7,870 nucleotides of DNA from Fidelibacterota bacterium (GTDB lineage Bacteria > Fidelibacterota > Fidelibacteria > Fidelibacterales > Fidelibacteraceae), in assembly GCA_030596185.1 (NCBI GenBank), contig JAUVKP010000042.1, positions 1 to 7,870 on the forward strand, read 5' to 3'. The notes under the pieces were generated by a model that saw only the letters and a program-made list of their open reading frames with translations, did not search any database and had not been told where the DNA came from. How positions within the stretch are numbered: the first letter of the stretch is position 1; each line of letters begins with the position of its first letter. The translations under genes were made by a program, and so were the position numbers. Positions 1 to 6,061 of the stretch are shown one piece after another.

Positions 1-1183
1 CAAAATAGATCTTATTATCATAAACAACAGGATGCGCGACAATAGCCGCTTTGGTTTTATATTTCCAAACTTTTTCACCATTCTTGCTATTAAGACAATA
101 AAGCGAAGAGTCGGTTGATGTTACGTAAACCAATGTGTCCACGACTGCGGGTTCCGTAAAGATCGGACCACCGGTTTGATATGACCATAATTCTTTACCG
201 TCATCCAGAGAAAGCGCCGTGATCTTTCCAGAGCGATTGCCAAAAATAACTTTATCATCTATTACTGCAACAGCTGCAGTAATGGAGTATTCCGAATCGT
301 ATAACCAATCTACTTTCACTTCAGGATATTTTTCATTCACGGACATATCGGGCATTAACGCTTCATGCGAATCGCTGTATTCAAAATCTTTTAAGGGTAA
401 AACCAGCCAAGGATCCAAACTTTCTTTGGCAACGGGACGCCGCTCCGTCCAGGTCATGGTATCGGCTTCAATCGTGACAATATTATATCCTCCGGGCCCC
501 CCGCGACTCAAATTTGACCGCCCCATGATACCGGTTACATCCGAATAATCATTTAGACGATTGCTATGGCCATGACCGTGCATAATTGCTTGGACATTGT
601 AATGCTTGACAATATCCAAAAACTCGTAAGAATTCGTAACGGTGTGATCAATAGGATAATGTGTTATAAAAAAGACAGGCTGTTTCTTTGGCCACATTTT
701 TTTCAATGTCGAATGGACCCAATTGATATCTTCCCGCGCAATGAAGCCTTCGCCCATGCGCATAAGAGGTCCCTGGTTTACACCGATAAAGCGATAGCCA
801 TTATATTTCACGTTAAATTTGTCATCGCCAAAAAGTTTTTTGAATTTTTCGCCGCCGGATGCCGACCACTTTAATTCATGATTACCCGGAATAATGTGAT
901 AGGGTATCTTAAGTTCAGCCAAAATAGCCTTAACGGTATCCAGTTCACCGGCCAGGTCATACTCCGTGGCATCACCCGCCAGTATCATAAAATCGATATT
1001 ATCCATTTCATTAATATCGCGAACGGAATTTCTAAGATCATCTGCTCCTATTGCGGTCCCAATATGCGTATCCGCTATAAAAGCAAAGGTAATGGGTTTA
1101 GTTACTTTCTCTCCGCAAGAGATCATGGATAGACCTAGAAGGACCATGATGATGATGCTTAATGTGAATTTTTTATTTTTCAT
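1..1183 (-). CDS. Lipoprotein with calcineurin-like metallophosphoesterase and PQQ-type beta-propeller domains (3' end cut by window edge)
   Basis: I translated this frame by hand from the ATG at 1183. It stays open for 394 codons to the left edge, so the C-terminus is missing. Residues 1-23 are a lipoprotein signal (hydrophobic stretch, then MISC with Cys23). Residues 33-210 are a calcineurin-like phosphoesterase with the family metal ligands: Asp38 and His40 (ADTH), Asp71 (GD), Asn101 and His102 (GNHE), His175 (TH), His204 and His206 (GHGH). From about residue 285 there are beta-propeller blades of the PQQ/BamB type, with Trp293, Trp333 and Trp373 exactly 40 residues apart and motifs such as GKELWSY and GEKVWKY. 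The likely activity is hydrolysis of an unidentified phosphoester at the cell envelope; the propeller may bind protein or ligand. The start is supported by AAAGG at 1194-1198. A 148-base gap separates it from the upstream gene, so it may have its own promoter. Family is sure, substrate unknown. Confidence 0.9.
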   Translation of the reverse strand, partial: MKNKKFTLSIIIMVLLGLSMISCGEKVTKPITFAFIADTHIGTAIGADDLRNSVRDINEMDNIDFMILAGDATEYDLAGELDTVKAILAELKIPYHIIPGNHELKWSASGGEKFKKLFGDDKFNVKYNGYRFIGVNQGPLMRMGEGFIAREDINWVHSTLKKMWPKKQPVFFITHYPIDHTVTNSYEFLDIVKHYNVQAIMHGHGHSNRLNDYSDVTGIMGRSNLSRGGPGGYNIVTIEADTMTWTERRPVAKESLDPWLVLPLKDFEYSDSHEALMPDMSVNEKYPEVKVDWLYDSEYSITAAVAVIDDKVIFGNRSGKITALSLDDGKELWSYQTGGPIFTEPAVVDTLVYVTSTDSSLYCLNSKNGEKVWKYKTKAAIVAHPVVYDNKIYF

Positions 1184-1204
1184 ATGAAATCTACCTTTTT
1201 TTGG

Positions 1205-1224
1205 AGACGCGATCAATCGCGTCT
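1205..1224. repeat. Perfect 9-bp hairpin in the 5' leader of the phosphoesterase gene
   Basis: AGACGCGAT (1205-1213) and ATCGCGTCT (1216-1224) are exact inverted copies separated by CA; a folded RNA would probably open the inner pairs to make a four-base loop. On the minus strand it lies after the NlpC/P60-like gene and 22 bases before the phosphoesterase ATG. It is followed by CCAAAAAAA rather than a U run, so it is not a standard intrinsic terminator in that direction. The GAGACGCGAT...ATCGCGTCTC core resembles, from memory, a hairpin repeat found between genes in many unrelated bacteria. Role unknown. Confidence 0.8.
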
Positions 1225-1331
1225 TTATATATCCTGAAATATTTCAAATATCTTTTAATCTTATTAATCCGGTTGCCCCGTCAAAACACCCATCCCGAGT
1301 ATTCCGTGATCATGTCGGAATGGTTTTTGTA

Positions 1332-2345
1332 TCAATAACGCACAATACTTGTATTTGTTTCTTTGTCAGGCAAACATCTGCGTATCGTCGTTGTGCGAGA
1401 TCCTGCAAAATCTTCCAAAGCATCTATTGCAAGATAAGGTGTGTAAAGCCCTTCTTCATTGACTGTACTCCCTCCTGCTTCAAGAAAATAAAGTTCTTCA
1501 TTGATCTCTACTAATATTCCCATGTGTCCGGTCTTTATCACGACATCCCCCGCTTGCATCAAGTCCATTTGAGCATCTGTAGGTCTTGCACCGGAAGAAA
1601 TAGTTGTGATCAATTCACCGACTTTTGTCATATCGGATACTTCCAAACGGAAATTATTTGTTGAGCCGCTTCTACCTCCGCCATCTGAAATACTGGGATC
1701 GGTCCTGCAAATATGACGAAACCCGAACCAAGAGAAAGCCGATTCAGTGTCGGTGGAGTCTAAGATCCCCAGCAAAACCGCTGCCTCAAATGGAGATGCT
1801 CCGAAACCGGAACAATCCATTCCATAGCGTTTATCCGAACGTGTATGTCCTAATGTTTGCGGTTGATCGCGATCTGTAATATCGCCGCCCCAGCGATAGA
1901 AACTTAAACCAATAAAATCCTGATAACTTTCATAAATAAATAGGGTCAGAGCGTTTAATGCCTGATATTTTTGTAAAGATTTTAACGAATCAAGGTATGG
2001 TGCAATAGCCGGAGCTAGAACTTGCGTATAAAAAGCCGAATTATCCGTAACAAATCCATCCAAAGTATCTGTCATATCAGGCTGGGTATATTCTGCAATA
2101 TAATCGCCTGTCGCCGTATCATTAAAAACTGTTTCTAAAGCAGGTGTGACTTCTGGGATAGAAATAGCCCGCGCAAAAGCATCAAAAGCTATACGTTGGG
2201 GAGAAGTTATTAAAACGATCTCTTCTTGGGTCGGTTCCTGATCAGGATCGATGATCACTTCGGCGTTTTCTTCCGGCATCAATAATAATTCACTACAAGA
2301 AAGCATAAAAACGACAAACAAAAACATACTTAGTATTTTTTTCAT
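1332..2345 (-). CDS. Lipoprotein with NlpC/P60-like cysteine peptidase domain
   Basis: A 337-residue protein with a lipoprotein signal (MLSC, Cys17). After an acidic linker, residues 50-150 form a mostly helical region that I do not recognise. The C-terminal part looks like an NlpC/P60 (papain-like) domain: the nucleophile motif GMDCSGF with Cys178, then GDVVIKTGHMGILVEI with His274, then YFLEAGG, where Glu289 may supply the third polar residue. Such enzymes cleave peptide cross-links of peptidoglycan, often between D-Glu and a diamino acid. Cys178 and His274 are 96 residues apart, with a Gly/Ser-rich insertion near 217-231, which is longer than I expect for a compact NlpC domain. The ATG overlaps the stop of the 5'-nucleotidase gene (ATGA, 2345-2342) and lacks an obvious Shine-Dalgarno, so translation is probably coupled. 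The Cys-His pair is persuasive; exact family and substrate are less certain, and a related amidase or CHAP-like fold is possible. Confidence 0.75.
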   Translation of the reverse strand: MKKILSMFLFVVFMLSCSELLLMPEENAEVIIDPDQEPTQEEIVLITSPQRIAFDAFARAISIPEVTPALETVFNDTATGDYIAEYTQPDMTDTLDGFVTDNSAFYTQVLAPAIAPYLDSLKSLQKYQALNALTLFIYESYQDFIGLSFYRWGGDITDRDQPQTLGHTRSDKRYGMDCSGFGASPFEAAVLLGILDSTDTESAFSWFGFRHICRTDPSISDGGGRSGSTNNFRLEVSDMTKVGELITTISSGARPTDAQMDLMQAGDVVIKTGHMGILVEINEELYFLEAGGSTVNEEGLYTPYLAIDALEDFAGSRTTTIRRCLPDKETNTSIVRY

Positions 2346-3802
2346 AGAATAATAACGCGTCCTTCAATACCTGATTTAATAATTGGATTCTTTCGCACCG
2401 CTTCGATCAGCACATCACGATCGACCAGACCCGTTTCTTTCGTTTCTATTTTCGTGCCAAAATATTTTTTACCCTGACTGGCAGTGTAATTATTAACACA
2501 GAGCTTATAGGTCTTTTCAAGATCTATTTCAGCTCCTCCAACCAGAACATCAACCAGACCTTCGTTTCGCTCCAGCATCATATCAATTCCAGATACTTGC
2601 ATAGAGCGACCTGCTTTTGCCATAAAATCCAATGCGTCCAATAATTCTTGTCCTGTCCACTCAAATGTTACCAAAGTATTTCCGAAAGGAGATATTTCCC
2701 AGATATCTCGAACAAGAATTTTACCGGCATCGAGATCCTTTCTGATACCACCGTTATTCATCATAGCAATATCGGTATCCGTGGCTTCTCTAAAAGCATC
2801 TGCGATCCAGTTCCCAAGATTAGATTCGGCACCACTCCCTCTCCAGGGTGTTTCAAGCGTTCCAATAACTTCATCCATGGCTTCTTTGAGCTCTATTTCA
2901 TAAGCATCAACAATCTTGGCGACATCTTTTGATGGTGCCAATTTCCCCGTAATCGTTTCTACATAATCCATTTCCAAAGATGTTATTTCACCTTCATCTA
3001 CATGAAAATTGGTAACGCCTACATAACGGCCATGAGCATTTGCTTGAACGATCCAGACGCCATTCACATTTTCAGCTTCACGCATATAGGTATGACTGTG
3101 CCCGCCAATAATAAGATCAATTTCCGGAACCGCTTCCGCAAGTTTGCGATCATTACCTATCCCAATATGTGAAACAACGATAAACAGATCGATCTTACGA
3201 CTTTTTAATGCATTGATCAGATTTTGTGCGATCTCAGCAGGATCAGCGACTTCTATGCCTTCAAGATTCTTTGGCAGGGTCAACTCGTCAAGATAAGGAG
3301 TGGTCAATCCTATTAATGCAAAACGATACCCCTTTCGCAAAAAGACCCGAAATTGAGGTGCTGCACTTTCGCCGGTTTCTGTATCGATCAGATTTGCCGC
3401 ATACATACCAAACTTAGCTTCATTCAAACGCAAGGAATCCAAATGTGCCCAGGAATAATCAAACTCATGGTTACCGATAGTAAAGAAGTCCGGTTTAACT
3501 TTATTTAAGATCTCTATCTGCGAGAGGCCTTCTGTAACGGCACACATGGGAGAACCCTGAAAATCATCTCCGGCATTAACTCTTAATGCACCCGGGTACA
3601 CTTTTTCCAGACTGTCGAGGTAAGCATCCAGAAGCGCATATCCGCCCACGGCATGTTTGTCATTATTATAGCTGGTCGGTACCCATGTTGTATTATGTGC
3701 GTGAAAATCATTCCAGTGTAAAATGGTAATATCGGCTGATGGTGCTGAGCACCCTGCAAGTACTGCAAGAAGAAGAACAACTGTCATGTTAAAATATTTC
3801 AT
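2342..3802 (-). CDS. Lipoprotein 5'-nucleotidase / 2',3'-cyclic phosphodiesterase family (UshA-like)
   Basis: A 486-residue, full-length two-domain protein. The signal ends in the lipobox LAGC (Cys18), predicting anchoring in the envelope. The N-terminal metallophosphatase domain carries all expected motifs: WNDFH (Asp32, His34), GDDFQGS (Asp79), GNHEFD (Asn111, His112), SHIG (His212) and GGHSHT (His235, His237). The C-terminal 5'-nucleotidase domain starts near residue 310 and has ESNLGNWIADA (326-336), NNGGIR (349-354) and FGNTL (373-377), which in this family help form the substrate pocket, plus VNNYTASQG near 437. Known members hydrolyse extracytoplasmic nucleotides to nucleosides and phosphate; the exact substrate cannot be read from sequence. 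AAGGA at 3811-3815 sits 8 bases before the ATG. It is third in a tight operon: 13 bases after the small exported protein gene and overlapping the NlpC/P60-like gene by 4 bases. Confidence 0.95.
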   Translation of the reverse strand: MKYFNMTVVLLLAVLAGCSAPSADITILHWNDFHAHNTTWVPTSYNNDKHAVGGYALLDAYLDSLEKVYPGALRVNAGDDFQGSPMCAVTEGLSQIEILNKVKPDFFTIGNHEFDYSWAHLDSLRLNEAKFGMYAANLIDTETGESAAPQFRVFLRKGYRFALIGLTTPYLDELTLPKNLEGIEVADPAEIAQNLINALKSRKIDLFIVVSHIGIGNDRKLAEAVPEIDLIIGGHSHTYMREAENVNGVWIVQANAHGRYVGVTNFHVDEGEITSLEMDYVETITGKLAPSKDVAKIVDAYEIELKEAMDEVIGTLETPWRGSGAESNLGNWIADAFREATDTDIAMMNNGGIRKDLDAGKILVRDIWEISPFGNTLVTFEWTGQELLDALDFMAKAGRSMQVSGIDMMLERNEGLVDVLVGGAEIDLEKTYKLCVNNYTASQGKKYFGTKIETKETGLVDRDVLIEAVRKNPIIKSGIEGRVIIL

Positions 3803-3810
3803 TGTTCTGT

Positions 3811-3815
3811 CCTTT
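3811..3815 (-). promoter_or_regulatory. Ribosome binding site of the 5'-nucleotidase gene
   Basis: AAGGA on the minus strand lies directly after the TAA of the upstream small gene (3818-3816) and 8 bases before the ATG at 3802. It fixes the start and shows that the two genes were packed to share almost no spacer. Confidence 0.75.
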
Positions 3816-4178
3816 TTATTTAGTTATCATGCGTTCAAAAATATAATAGCTTGTGCCGGAGATCGAGCTGTTATCACTTCCTCCGCTCGGAACAGTGAAA
3901 ACTTCCTTTATTTCCCAATCATTGACATAAAATGTATTTAGCACATCTGCAACCGACACAAAATAACGCTTTTCATTATTTTCATCAGTTATCTTCCGAT
4001 GGCGGAAAGATTCATCCTGTCCATGATCAACATAAGCCAGTGTCCTTCCCAAATTATAATCGATCTCAACTTTTACATAATGAGCTTTTGTGGAATTTAA
4101 TTCAATTCCATTCACGTATATATCGGCATAAGCGAATGTTGAAAACAGCAATATCGTAACAAAAAGCATTTTTTTCAT
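3816..4178 (-). CDS. Small exported protein of unknown function
   Basis: A 120-residue protein. Residues 1-18 are a clear Sec signal peptide ending AYA, with probable cleavage before Asp19; there is no lipobox, so the mature protein of about 102 residues should be soluble in the periplasm or secreted. The mature part begins with a beta-rich stretch (DIYVNGIEL, VKVEIDYNLG) and ends with a pattern of the form LNTFYVNDWEIKEVF...YYIFER. The gWEi...YyifeR ending resembles the C-terminus of many small uncharacterised proteins (DUF4177-like pattern); this is a weak resemblance, not an assignment. The gene starts 3 bases after the aminopeptidase stop, and AGAGGA at 4186-4191 supports the ATG. Its place between an aminopeptidase and a 5'-nucleotidase suggests co-expression but gives no function. 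It is a real gene by signal peptide, ribosome site and spacing. Confidence 0.82.
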   Translation of the reverse strand: MKKMLFVTILLFSTFAYADIYVNGIELNSTKAHYVKVEIDYNLGRTLAYVDHGQDESFRHRKITDENNEKRYFVSVADVLNTFYVNDWEIKEVFTVPSGGSDNSSISGTSYYIFERMITK

Positions 4179-4181
4179 ATA

Positions 4182-5594
4182 TTAGTCCTCTAAAAACGCC
4201 TTAAAAGCCTGGTACATCATCCAGATATCCGCTTTTGAAGTAATTTCAAAAGGCGAATGCATATCTAAAACCGAAACACCTGCATCAATCACATTCATGC
4301 AATAGTAGGACATAAATTTTGCAATAGTTCCGCCACCGCCTTCATCGGTCTTACCCAATTCGGCAATACGCCAGATAATACCATTTTTATCAAAGAGATC
4401 CCTTAAACGTGCAACATATTCAGCAGAAGCTTCATTCGAACCGCCTTTTCCGCGGACACCGGTAAATTTTGACAAGACCAATCCACCATTCATATACCCG
4501 GCATTGCGCAAGTCATGAACTTCTTTCCAATCCGGATGTACACCGGCATTTACATCTGCAGATAAACATTGTGCGTTTGCCAATAAGCCGCGGATCACTG
4601 CAGATTGATCCAATCCATGACGGGCAAGTATGTATCCCAGTACCAGCTCTGCAATAACCGTATTGGCACCGGTTGCACCTTCGGAACCGATTTCTTCTTT
4701 ATCGAGGAGAAGGATCAATGATGATACTTCAGGATCTTCAGCATCTATAACGGCACGCAAAGAAGCGTAGGAACAAACGCGGTCATCCTGTCCGTAAGCT
4801 CCAATAAATGCACGGTCTAAACCGACATCGCGACTTTTACCTGCAGGAACGATCTCAAGATCGGCCGACACAAAATCCTGTTCGGTTATACCGTAAGTTT
4901 CGTTTAATAATGACAGGACCTGCAATTTGACTCTGTCCTTTACTTCCTTATCATCACTGAAGGGTTTACCGCCCACAATGATATTCAATTTTTCTGCGGG
5001 AATAAATTCATTCGCTTTTTTAGTCATTTGGGCTTTACCGGCAAGATGAGGTAAAAGATCGGAAATGGTGAAAACCGGATCGTCATCGTCTTCACCGATC
5101 ACGATAGAATTCACAGTGCCATCCGGAAAAGCGATCACGCCATGCAAGGCCAGAGGACGTGATACCCATTGATATTTTTTAATTCCACCATAGTAGTGGG
5201 TTTTTAACATGGCGATTTCTTCATCTTCATAGAGCGGATATTGTTTAAGATCCAGTCTCGGAGAATCAATATGCGCTACGAGGATTCGCAGATTCTTTTC
5301 AATGGGACCTTTGCCCTGACGAAAAACCGCAACAGCGCGTCCCATGTGATTATAATAGATTTTTTTGGTATCTTTAGTTTTACGAATGTCAACATACCCG
5401 GCTTTTTCCAGTATTTCTATGGCCGTATCGGCAGATTCGCGCTCTGTTTTTCCATAATCAAGAAATGAGCGATACGTGCCCATATAAGATTCTAGTGCTT
5501 TCATTTGTGTTTCGGGAATATGGTCCCATGCATTTTCTCGTTCCAGAAACAATGCTTTTTTTAGATCTTTTGGATCAGCTTTTTTACCTAACAT
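4182..5594 (-). CDS. M18 family metallo-aminopeptidase
   Basis: A 470-residue, full-length member of peptidase family M18, dizinc aminopeptidases that usually act in the cytoplasm and remove N-terminal acidic or other residues from peptides. All metal and catalytic positions are visible: His108 and Asp110 in AHIDSPR, the bridging Asp270 in GAYGQDDR, Glu300 and Glu301 in DKEEIGSEG, Asp347 in SADVNAG and His446 in DMHSPFEI. A Gly-rich loop, KTDEGGGGT (415-423), precedes the last motif, as is usual for the family. There is no signal peptide. AAGGAG at 5601-5606 lies 6 bases before the ATG. It is the first gene of a four-gene operon whose other products are all exported, which makes it the odd one out; peptide recycling alongside extracytoplasmic scavenging is a reasonable inference. 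It resembles the bacterial 'probable M18 aminopeptidase' group; substrate preference is not readable. Confidence 0.96.
   Translation of the reverse strand: MLGKKADPKDLKKALFLERENAWDHIPETQMKALESYMGTYRSFLDYGKTERESADTAIEILEKAGYVDIRKTKDTKKIYYNHMGRAVAVFRQGKGPIEKNLRILVAHIDSPRLDLKQYPLYEDEEIAMLKTHYYGGIKKYQWVSRPLALHGVIAFPDGTVNSIVIGEDDDDPVFTISDLLPHLAGKAQMTKKANEFIPAEKLNIIVGGKPFSDDKEVKDRVKLQVLSLLNETYGITEQDFVSADLEIVPAGKSRDVGLDRAFIGAYGQDDRVCSYASLRAVIDAEDPEVSSLILLLDKEEIGSEGATGANTVIAELVLGYILARHGLDQSAVIRGLLANAQCLSADVNAGVHPDWKEVHDLRNAGYMNGGLVLSKFTGVRGKGGSNEASAEYVARLRDLFDKNGIIWRIAELGKTDEGGGGTIAKFMSYYCMNVIDAGVSVLDMHSPFEITSKADIWMMYQAFKAFLED
4186..4191 (-). promoter_or_regulatory. Ribosome binding site of the small exported gene, inside the aminopeptidase gene
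   Basis: AGAGGA on the minus strand lies within the last codons of the aminopeptidase gene and 7 bases before the ATG at 4178. Ribosomes finishing the aminopeptidase would stop on top of this site, so reinitiation or coupling is likely. Confidence 0.75.
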
Positions 5595-5600
5595 TTATTA

Positions 5601-5606
5601 CTCCTT
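5601..5606 (-). promoter_or_regulatory. Strong Shine-Dalgarno of the aminopeptidase gene
   Basis: AAGGAG on the minus strand, 6 bases before the ATG at 5594. It is the best ribosome site in the window and decides the start of the first gene of the operon. Confidence 0.8.
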
Positions 5607-5617
5607 ATTTTCAGCCT

Positions 5618-5625
5618 TAAATATA
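5618..5625 (-). promoter_or_regulatory. Possible -10/-7 promoter element for the aminopeptidase operon
   Basis: TATATTTA on the minus strand lies 24 bases before the aminopeptidase ATG and fits both a sigma-70 -10 box (TATATT) and, with one mismatch, the TAnnTTTG -7 box known from Bacteroidetes. No good -35/-33 partner is visible at the proper distance, so this is only a candidate. Confidence 0.3.
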
Positions 5626-5684
5626 GGGGTTTCAATTGTAAACGAAAATGAAAATCATCAGTAACTCTTCGTTTGATGGGATAT

Positions 5685-5713
5685 TTTTGACAGGATTACA
5701 GGATTAACATGAT
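5685..5713 (+). repeat. Short dispersed-type repeat with tandem CAGGATTA units
   Basis: CAGGATTA occurs twice in tandem (5691-5698 and 5699-5706), preceded by TTTTGA and followed by ACATGAT. The phrase GACAGGATTACAGGATTAAC resembles, from memory, a non-coding repeat found between genes in many FCB and other environmental genomes. Within the window it occurs once, so its dispersed nature cannot be shown here. Confidence 0.55.
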
Positions 5714-5800
5714 GGCTTTTCTCTGTGATCGAATGATTATTTATAGCTTTAAAGCATACTACTTTCTATCCACTACCTACTAATAAAAACCTCACACACT

Positions 5801-5836
5801 TGTACGCCGTAGCCCCGGCGTTTCGGGGCGAAGGTG
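5801..5836 (+). repeat. Hairpin element with GCCCCG / CGGGGC stem
   Basis: GCCCCG (5812-5817) pairs with CGGGGC (5824-5829) around a six-base loop GCGTTT, with flanks TGTACGCCGTA and GAAGGTG. It is much richer in GC than its surroundings, suggesting inserted or foreign origin. It could form a stem in RNA of either strand; neither side has a clean U run, so I do not call it a terminator. Confidence 0.55.
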
Positions 5837-5866
5837 TAAAGACACGAAGGATACAAAGACACAAAG
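5834..5866 (+). repeat. Imperfect tandem repeat around AAAGACAC
   Basis: AAAGACAC occurs at 5838-5845 and again at 5855-5862, a 17-base period, within a run of ACACGAAGG/ATACAAAGAC/ACAAAG phrases. It starts inside the end of the preceding hairpin element. It resembles the ACACAAAGACACGAAG-type intergenic repeats seen in many genomes (from memory). Confidence 0.5.
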
Positions 5867-5887
5867 AATTTAAAATAACAAGTAAAG

Positions 5888-5955
5888 CTGTCATCTTGAG
5901 CGGAGTCCTACGAATCCGCCAGTTGGCGGAGCAGGAGGACGCAGTCGAAAGATCT
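5888..5955 (+). repeat. Dispersed-type repeat interrupted by a hairpin
   Basis: The outer parts, CTGTCATCTTGAGCGGAGTC (5888-5907) and GCAGTCGAAAGATCT (5941-5955), look like the two ends of a familiar intergenic repeat of the GTCATTCTGAGCGAAG...TCGAAGGATCT type. Between them is a stem-loop: TCCGCC (5915-5920) pairs with GGCGGA (5925-5930) around AGTT, and GTCCT (5905-5909) pairs with AGGAC (5936-5940) outside a 5 by 5 internal loop. Resemblance to the known repeat is from memory. Confidence 0.6.
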
Positions 5956-5997
5956 ATTCATGAAATAGCAATATTGAAATGTAAAAGAATCTATTCG

Positions 5998-6051
5998 CAG
6001 ATTCCACTGATTAGCACAGATAATTATACCCGTATAAATCAGTACAATCTG
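5998..6051. repeat. Long imperfect inverted repeat just after the lysozyme-like gene
   Basis: CAGATTCCACTGATT (5998-6012) and AATCAGTACAATCTG (6037-6051) are inverted copies matching at 13 of 15 positions; inside, TATAC (6025-6029) and GTATA (6032-6036) form a second small stem. On the minus strand the structure begins 10 bases after the TAG at 6064-6062, where a 3' end structure would be expected, and is followed at some distance by TCTTTTAC. It may stabilise or end the upstream transcript, but a clear U run is missing. The left arm is part of the CGCAGATTNNACTGATTANCACAGAT-type dispersed repeat (5995-6021). Confidence 0.6.
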
Positions 6052-6061
6052 TTGATAAAAT

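Larger units (their letters stand above)
5595..6061. other. 467-base intergenic region made of short dispersed repeats
   Basis: No convincing gene lies here on either strand. Near the aminopeptidase are its ribosome site and an AT-rich stretch that could hold a promoter. The rest, from about 5685 to 6051, is a chain of short elements with internal direct or inverted repeats (listed separately). The plus-strand open frame across 5800-6174 reads through these elements and into the antisense of the next gene, and is not a gene. Confidence 0.75.

Noticed and set aside
219..1187. Several plus-strand open frames opposite the phosphoesterase gene
   Set aside because: They are antisense shadows; the minus frame carries a signal peptide, all metal ligands and propeller motifs.
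1205..1224. Intrinsic terminator between the NlpC/P60-like and phosphoesterase genes
   Set aside because: On the transcribed (minus) strand the hairpin is followed by CCAAAAAAA, not by U residues. The TTTATAT on the other side would only serve plus-strand transcription, for which there is no gene.
3583..3780. A 65-codon minus-strand frame inside the 5'-nucleotidase gene
   Set aside because: It is another frame of the well-supported 5'-nucleotidase N-terminal domain (WNDFH and GDD motifs) and has no features of its own.
5685..6051. CRISPR array or riboswitch in the intergenic region
   Set aside because: The repeats differ from one another and there are no regular spacers. The region is 170 bases or more from the aminopeptidase start and I see no known riboswitch core.
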